Source: Aspidiotus rigidus (taxonomy: Eukaryota; Arthropoda; Insecta; Hemiptera; Diaspididae). From it: DNA of 64,000 nucleotides. Location: positions 1,860,001-1,924,000 of the forward strand of contig JAVHKY010000029.1 of NCBI GenBank assembly GCA_035079385.1, read 5' to 3'. The notes beneath the pieces are model-generated. The model searched no databases. It was given only the letters and a program-made list of their open reading frames with translations, and had not been told where the DNA came from. Of the stretch, positions 56,782 to 64,000 are shown piece by piece. The position numbers were made by a program, and so were the translations under genes. Numbering within the stretch: position 1 is the stretch's first letter; each line of letters begins with the position of its first letter.

Positions 56782-58082
56782 ATATGTCCTCAATTGCGGA
56801 TCATGAAGCGCGGGAAAAAAATGGACCGAATACGGAGCACTATAATCGCCAAATTTTGATCCATGTTCCACGATCCGATCCGTGCCCAGCCCTGGATGTA
56901 TCAGATTGCCACTTTTTATCAAAGTGATGTTTGACAATGATTGCAACATTTTGATAATGTTAATTAGGATAGCACATACCTCAATTAGGGGAACAGCAAT
57001 AAAATCTTTTGTTTAGTTCCTGAAATACCAGATTTCCAACTTTTGTTCATTGTGAGAGACCCCTTAGATGAGTAAATAAATAAATAATAAAAAATGATAT
57101 TACAGTAAGTATATATTTCTGATAACAAATTACAAGTATGATACGTTATATTATAATCTCCACCTTCATTAAAATATCACTATAGCTAATAATACACATG
57201 TAGGTACTCTAATATAAAAAATACAAATTGTTCGACAAAGAGGAATTAGTCACAAATTTTGTGAAAAAATGAAGTTGAAAAATGCTATTTCTGTAAAGGA
57301 GTGCATTTGAACTACTTGGATCTTGGAGCACTGTTGTAAATGACAGTTTACCCCTTGCCTCACACAACAATTCTCCACTCATACTAGAGCCCTATAAATA
57401 CAAGTGAAGACACGGTCCGCCATATTTAGTCGTTACGTCATCATTTATCTCCATAGCTCCCTACTCGGATGAGGAATTTGTGCGATTAGTTGAGCTATTT
57501 TGTATTTCTCAATAGTGTTGAGTCTTGCATTTTGCTTTGGCACTTAGTCTCGTATGTTCTCTTATTATTTTCAAATCATGATTAACTGTTATCAGTCGTT
57601 AGAATAGCAGACTGTGAAAATAATGATGACATAACAACTTAATACGGCGGTCCATGTCCTCACTCCAAGTATATGATACTTGTACATTTATATAAAATTT
57701 TAATATATTACACTAAAAAAAAATATATATCAAATGTAGGATAATTCACATTGAGCTTTAAGAGAACTTATTAACTGCAAATCCGTAGTCACACATAACA
57801 CATGATGATAATTTTAAAACAATACAATGTATTCCAAAGTATAGGAACTAATATACAATTAAAAGTTGAAACTGATACGCAGAATGGTGTTACTGAGCAT
57901 ACAAGTTTCTTTTATCACAGGTTATCAGCCTTTGTTGTTTGATTGAGAAAATAAAATATAAGTATAACACTAGAAATAAGAAGAGTATAAGTTTATGAAG
58001 TCTCAAGTCCTGATTTAAATATAAAATAAATAATTATTATAATATTTGATAAATTATGGCTTCAAGAGTAATGTTATTAATT

Positions 58083-61000
58083 TCAATTACTAGTGCTTCT
58101 AACGTTAGAAGACAGTGTTGATCCATTGGGTGAGTTCAGGTGAATACTGACAATTTTCCTGTAGTAAAAAAGTATGTACATAAGCATTAAGTATATTAAT
58201 CATGATCAAAACAGGTTTGCTTTGCTAGCTTTCTATAATATTTTTTCAATTCTAATCATATAAATCACAATAAATGTGTACTTACGCGGTGATAAGGCAC
58301 ATCAAAAGGCACATGAATGAAGAAAGTAGAAAAATAGCATTAGGATAGGTATTCATTGTTGCATTGTATAAGGTGCTGAAAATCAGCGAGCCAAAGGGTG
58401 TCAACATATCCAATGTACCACACAACGCAAACACTTTTCCTGGAATTAAAGCAAAATAAATGATCTCCAGAATTAAAGCTGATTAATATGAAACGATAAA
58501 ATCACGCACCTACTCTGTTAAAATTAGTATTCTCATGAAAACTTGATGAGGAACTAATCGAAAGTACAAAAAATTCCTACAAATTTGGTACTACTTATAC
58601 TTTTTCTTGAGAATAAATAGTTTAGAGTTAACCTTAATAAAGGCCTATGGAAAAGTAGTACAGCTTTTTTAATTTAATGAAGCGTTTCACTAGATCTTGA
58701 TAGATTCTTTTGATCTATTTTGAAATTGAAATTGAAATATATTTTATTTCCCTCCACTGAGATAGATCTCGTGTTGGACGGACTTCTCATTACATATTAT
58801 TTGTACAAATTTTCGTAATTAATAATATTTGTTTTCAGCTTTACGATATCGGTTAGTTGGTTTTCATTCTTTTGGTGTGCGTCAGTCTTTTCGTTTTTTT
58901 TCTGTTATGTTTCGTATCGTTTTTTTGTAATTTTTTATTTTTGCGTTCACAATTTCTTTTTTATCGCCCATGTTTAGTTTGTTAAAGTATTGTAGTCCTT
59001 TATATATTCCTGTTCGTTTTCCTGCGTCAGTTTTTACTTTCGGTAGTGTAATTGTGAGTTCGTTATTCCTAGTTTTTCTACTTTTCTCCCGTATATTTCT
59101 TGGATGGCCGTTTTTTTTTACATATTTTATGGTACTAATTTTGTGTAGTTCTTCTATTGTCGGCACCTTTGTTTCTTTGAATAGGTCTTTTGTGTGGTAT
59201 CTTTTCGGTTTGTTATACAAAATTTTCAGGAATTTTGAAGTGCCATCTTTTTTTTTGGCAAGTGTTTCAACTATCTCTTCTAGGTGACACTACCTAGTTA
59301 ATGTCAGAGAGGCGTGACGTTAGGTTGAGGTCATTGAACTCACCGAGCGGGGAGGAGAGTTTAGGGTAGTTGTATCAATACACTAGCATGGTGTTCTAGA
59401 TTATACTCGAGCATGTAATCAGATAACCCTCTCCCGTGGAAATAGGTTCTCTAATGAAACAGAAGCTGCACTTTGAAGATCTGAGAATTGAACTTAACCC
59501 ACTTACCGAGGTCGTCAGCATGTACAATTTTGGATAAGAAAACTCTGACCATGCCTGCGTACAATGCGTAAGAACTATTTAATATATTCGCCACGTAAAT
59601 AAGCCACCATTGTCGACAGAACGTCAATATTAATCCACTTAGTAAGCGCAAACCGTTCACAACGTTCAACACTTGCATGTCGGCCAGCTCAAGGAACTTA
59701 CACAAAAACCATGTTCCTACAAACGAGTAAAACGCTACAACAGGCAAAGAAAAATAATACACATTAAATTGGAAAAAAAGTTGAACAGGAAATAGATTTT
59801 TTCAAAAGTTGTGAAACTTAGGCTTACTAGCAGTAATTATATAAGCAGAACTCAGAGGTACATAATCTTCCAGCGTCCAGCCACGCACTTTTTGTAGAAA
59901 TAGATAAAAGAACGTGTATTCTCCTGAAAACATTAAACGATAAAAGAGTAAAAAATATTTTTTCAGGTCCTTAGATTGAGAAAATTCATCTCCTTAGGTT
60001 TTATTAATTCTATTATAAGAAATCTGAACCTCAGTTTAAGATACAGTTGTTCAAATTTGAAATCTAGATACTCTCACTATCCTATCCCCAAATTGTGAAT
60101 TAATATTGTCTTTTATGAATTTATAAAAATTGAGGGATACCTATCTCAGGTTTCTACTAACAATACTGAACTGATATCCTGTTTTAAAAGTTAGTCTTTA
60201 GATGATTTTAGAAGTATTTCTATTACAATACTGAATTCAAATCAATTTTCCATTGTTGACTAATATTTACAGTTTTTGATTATGAAAAATCATCTTATCT
60301 TGAGATCATCACATAGTATGTACTTCATATCCTGTTGAAAATATCAATGATGGTTAAATCATGAAAATGTGTAGAATGAATATTCTTGCACTACGCATCA
60401 GAAGTTCAGGAAAATTCAGTACCTATATTCCCAGCAAGTAATTTGCAATTCTCAAAAACTAAGCCTCCAATAGTAATATAATAACACCAGGTATCCAAAG
60501 ATAATGTTCCGCAAGGTTGCAAAGTATCAATTTGGAGGATCTTGAATTTTAGTCTTCTGACACTTAATTGAGTCATTTCCCTAGAGACTAAAATATTGTA
60601 AGGATATCAAAAAGACAAGTGGATAACGTACCAGATATTTGTACCGTTGAAACAAAAGTCAACAATGCAACGTACACCAGCAAGCGGAATGTATGAGACG
60701 TCTGCTTCACATAGCAAGTATCATACAGACTTTTAATGTAGTGCCAGTCAAAAGGGTTGCTACTTTGCGAGGCTATCTGAGTCTGAAAATTGAATACTGA
60801 ATAATGTTTCATGTTTGCTCAACTCTCAAACTCGAAAGCAGTATGAACTGGCAAATCATAGTTTTTACCTCAGAAACATTCACAGATTCCATTAGAAAGA
60901 ATATGATGTACAAAAATCTCAATACATCCACAAAGGCACCGACAAAAAATGTGAACGTGTAACTTATTTCTATGAGGTGTGGACTCGCTAATGTTCCAAG

Positions 61001-62672
61001 CAGAGTTCCCAAGTGGATAAATCCTTGCAATATACCCAATCTGCAATTACAGGAAGATAAGCAGGTATAACATATGAAAATCATAATATTATAGAATAAC
61101 CCTATATGAGGCCAATGAAAACATGAAAATTGGTCTCTTCTTCTCTTAAAGTGGTATTTCTCGCCTTTAAATGTCATTAACCTGATACAAACTATAAACT
61201 AACCTTAAAGCTCGTTTCTTCATTGTTGTTACATCACAAACATAACAAAACATGGCTGAAAAGTTTACTGTATTATTACCAGTCAGTGACAACGGCAAGC
61301 CAAACATTAAGAAATAGTTTGGATGTAATTTTGTAGTGCTACCCCACGTCCACAGAACCGAAGTCAAAATAGAGCCTAGAATCAGAAAATTGAAATTCAA
61401 AACCATTAATGATTCATGTATGTATAACCAAACTAAGAGAATATATTCGTGCTTGTCTCACCAATGGAACTGAATAACATTATCGGGCAACGCCCAAATG
61501 TATCACTCCAAGGCCCAATGAAGACCGAAAGAATAATTGGAAATATTGAATAGTAGGTCTTTTGATACATTGAAAAAGTGCTTGTGTAACTCTGCACATT
61601 TGAAAAATACCAAGCAGTGTTATTCAAACATTCACTCGAGTTGTCAATTCCTAATACAGACTTGCAGTATTGCAGTTCTACAGCGTTCATTTGGACAGAA
61701 CCTGTAAAGAAAAATTCAGAGGTAATTTGTATTTTTGTTAAAAATTTTTGAAGTTTAAAGGATTATTCTAGTTGATTTAAAAATCTGCCTACTACACAGG
61801 AGGATTCTCCCACTGATTTTTTTTAGGCCTATGTTCTTTGGTAACAGACTTTGAGAATTTTTCATATCTCAATGTCGGTCAAAATCATCAAGCTTGGTAA
61901 ATGGGCCGGAGCTTTTTCCTCATTCTTATGGATACAGACCTTGAAGGTAAGTAGAGGGGTTCTAAGAATTTTTTTAGTCTCGGAAGTCATTTGAAGATAT
62001 CAGGCAAAGCTAAAGCCACCTACCTCAAGGACAAAGAATTCCCCAAAGTTGGTCAAGGTTCTTCACTTTTCCATACAAAACTACATCGACTAGGCTTAGT
62101 ACAAGTTGTATTCAGGAAGGATGGGGAAACCCGAGGATCATAATAATAAGATGTAGATTGCCGATAGGGATAAAAAGTACGTCGAAATATTTAAGGCAAA
62201 GTAAGGCAATGGAGCCCTGAACGTCAGCTTTACGTTAATCTCAATCTCTTCCTGTGTGCTGCGACACATTTTAATCAATAATCAATCAAATAAAACAAAA
62301 AACAAAAATACGAGAGACTCTCGCTGAGAGTCGCAAACTATCTGCGCTGCACTGGTAATATCATATTTTCTATTCTTTAGAGGCAGAACAGAAATATTGT
62401 TAATGAATAATAAAAAAGATATCGAAATGATTTAGAATAAGAAACTTACTGAAAATGCTCTCAGCCAGCATCGAAAAGAACATCACAGGCTCCACATATT
62501 GTAACCGTCCAAGCCATCGTCTACGTGTTACGGTAGGAACTACCACTTCATATTCATCATCTGAAGCATCAGATAGAGGGCGATTTTCCTGGAACAACGA
62601 TAATATATAGTATTTCATACAAGATGTAAAAGAAAACTTGAACCTCTCGTTACGTTGGACTGTCTGAAACAT
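58083..62672 (-). CDS. SLC46-type (proton-coupled folate transporter-like) MFS transporter
   Basis: A 12-helix major facilitator family membrane transporter; SLC46 members carry folate and other small organic molecules, and the substrate here is not known. Nine exons join in phase: 62672-62450, 61701-61462, 61375-61204, 61040-60869, 60782-60632, 59923-59828, 59734-59507, 58439-58286 and 58158-58083 (TGA), about 503 residues. Seen: an acidic N-terminal region, first helix YVEPVMFFSMLAE, a glycosylatable loop (NSSECLNNT), MFS loop motif GPWSDTFGRCPIM, a long central loop, then KVRGWTLEDYV and later hydrophobic segments. The LQYVEP start and GPWSDxxGR motif are typical of SLC46. The first about 25 residues may be partly intron, since CTTGTTCCAG near 62590 looks like an acceptor; the true N-terminus is uncertain. 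A LINE fragment lies in its intron 7. Confidence 0.82.
58721..59290 (-). mobile_element. 5'-truncated LINE fragment in transporter intron
   Basis: On the minus strand 59220-58882 encodes YNKPKRYHTKDLFKETKVPT..., a pattern typical of the region after the reverse transcriptase in many LINEs, ending with a Y-x5-YFNKL motif. It is followed by an untranslated stretch and a short TTTCAA repeat (58721-58738), like the microsatellite 3' tails of RTE/CR1-type elements. It lies in the same orientation as the host gene. Confidence 0.7.
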
Positions 62673-62702
62673 GTCCAGTAATTTCTAACGCAGACATGAA
62701 GG
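62673..62702. promoter_or_regulatory. Very short divergent start region
   Basis: The transporter's putative ATG (62672, minus) and a + strand ATG (62703) are only 30 bp apart. If both starts are right, the leaders overlap and the genes share one bidirectional promoter. The transporter N-terminus is uncertain, so the real gap may be larger or the starts may sit in spliced leaders. Confidence 0.3.
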
Positions 62703-63845
62703 ATGGACGAAGGAATGGCTAACTTAGAAGTTCCAGACAAGAAGAAATTTTTTGTAGATTCCAAACAAGATACTTGAAGCTAGCACGGGTATTCCTCTCG
62801 TTCAAAAAACGTAAGGGACCAATGATTCTATGTCAAAGCAGTGAGTATTTTAATCAAATGCATTCAATTAACTGCATGTCTATGCAGAGCGTATACCAAT
62901 TTACGGAATTTTTCATAAATTGTAGGTATCCAGGTATAGCCTACGCATTTTTTCGAAAAATTATCATAAATTTTTTTTTCCTGGCAGTCAATTATTCCAA
63001 TCAGGTGGAATTTTTCCGCGACACCCGAATGCGTTATTACTCTCGGCCTGAAATTGTCCGAATGGGCAGACCTGCGTTCCTATCTACTTCGTGATCTTGG
63101 GTAGTCTATGTTATAAAATTATAAAAATGTATCGAAACTGGTAAGATAAAACGTTTTATCATCCTAGAGGAGGTGTAGCTCATGAAAACGGCGGTTGGGT
63201 TTCTCAACCTCAAAACCAAACGATGCATTGTATGACTACCTGCAAATTTCTTCGGCGAAAAGCCGAATTCATTCGACCGACTATTCGAATCACTTTCGGT
63301 GAAAATTTACTAAACCAATCACATGTGAATGAATTAGGAGAATTTTTATCCTTGGAAGATATGCCGGTAAGTAAACAACAATTTTCATACTTCTGGAACA
63401 GTTATACAACTAGGTACAAACACTTCTTGAAGCGTAAACTCAGTTATACCTACTTCCTTTATCGAAACAATGGGGACGTCGACAAGAGTCGTAAGCTCAA
63501 TAATTCCATCTCTTTACTACAATATTGTGTTGAAAATAAGGATTCAAGATTGAAATAATAGTAACGCCGAGATTATAATGCACGTACAATATATTAGAAA
63601 TTCATACCTAATCTATCACAGCGACGTTCTTTAAATTTAAATATTAACGTACTAACTTAATTTGAAAACTTACTTGGTCCATTTATGATTTTCGATATTA
63701 TAGAGTAAACATCTCAAGATTCGGAACAAATCCAATACGGAGAGGAATACGGAGGTCAGTACTTTTCTTTTTTCAGTCGGTCCAAAACATCTTGCGTTTC
63801 AATACGAGCAGCTGCTGCACCTACGTATGTCAACGTTCTGAGTGA
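62703..63845 (+). CDS. Unrecognised multi-exon gene
   Basis: No family is recognised. The best-supported exon is 63168-63366, between CCTAG and GCCG|GTAAGT, encoding GGVAHENGGWVSQPQNQT, then MHCMTTCKFLRR and IRPTIRITFGENLLNQ, up to LGEFLSLEDMP. Further exons fit phase 0: 63704-63754 and 63777-63845 (TGA). Upstream there are two readings. One starts at ATG 62703 (MDEGMANLEVPDKKKFF), splices at 62753 to 62988-63100 and reads SIIPIRWNFSATPECVITLG. The other uses the stronger donor at 62840 (AGCA|GTGAGT) and 62988-63090 and reads NYSNQVEFFRDTRMRYYSR then PAFLSTSGGVAHE. The order of exons is inferred from splice signals only, and the gene may continue past the window. Confidence 0.4.
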
Positions 63846-64000
63846 AGATGAAAAGTTCTGTTCAAACCAAACGTAATTTAAACATTGACTAGAAGATTAA
63901 TATGAAGTCAGCGGTATAAATTAACAAAAAGAGAACTCGGATGTTGTCGTTTGATAAGAAGTACAAAGCGTTATTGCTGAGATGAATCTTTATCAGAACT

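Larger units (their letters stand above)
54944..58082. other. 3' region of the CBP-related gene and intergenic repeats
   Basis: 54944-55480 is probably 3' UTR with T-rich runs. An open stretch from an ATG near 55511 (54 codons) and another at 55628-55948 resemble nothing known. 56095-56894 is a nest of short transposons. 56900-58080 is AT-rich with nothing supported, and should hold the transporter's 3' UTR. Confidence 0.5.

Noticed and set aside
1..64000. CRISPR arrays, operons and ribosome binding sites
   Set aside because: The sequence is eukaryotic; tandem repeats here lack regular unique spacers.

Overview
This is a piece of animal nuclear DNA, almost certainly from an insect. It is AT-rich, the genes are broken into short exons by GT-AG introns, and their best family matches are insect or animal proteins (Mkp3, NEPRO, Skp2, eIF3g, Saxophone, an SLC46-type transporter). 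A sap-sucking hemipteran would fit the mix of genes and repeats, but the sequence alone does not prove the order.

Positions 1-32 kb hold the 3' part of one + strand gene, a MAP-kinase phosphatase of the Mkp3/DUSP6 type. Its three visible exons (5977-6326, 10518-10653, 31318-31799) are separated by introns of 4.2 and 20.7 kb. The introns and flanks are packed with repeats: two head-to-head Penelope-like retroelements, a LINE remnant split by a foldback-type insertion, hAT-like short elements, several minisatellites, and arrays of the palindrome TGACGTCA. Positions 32-38 kb are intergenic and hold a 2.6-kb element with long inverted arms and a 174-bp hAT-like MITE.

Positions 37.8-64 kb are gene-dense: NEPRO (-), Skp2 (-), eIF3g (+, divergent from Skp2), the type I BMP receptor Saxophone (-), a CBP-related gene (+), an SLC46-like transporter (-) and an unrecognised gene (+) starting about 30 bp from the transporter's start. 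All exon joins below were made by hand from splice signals and phase. For NEPRO, Skp2, eIF3g, the receptor and the transporter the joins keep the reading frame and restore recognisable family sequence.

The most unusual item is the gene at 51249-54943. Ten exons splice in frame into a protein of about 548 residues with the TAZ1 zinc finger and KIX domain of CBP/p300, then a basic/Gln-rich helix and a C-terminal C3HC4 RING finger, with no bromodomain, HAT, ZZ or TAZ2. It looks like a partial CBP duplication, made by DNA copying because introns are kept, that gained a ubiquitin-ligase type RING. A second striking object is a 590-bp nested palindrome with TTAA target duplications inside the last intron of the Saxophone gene.
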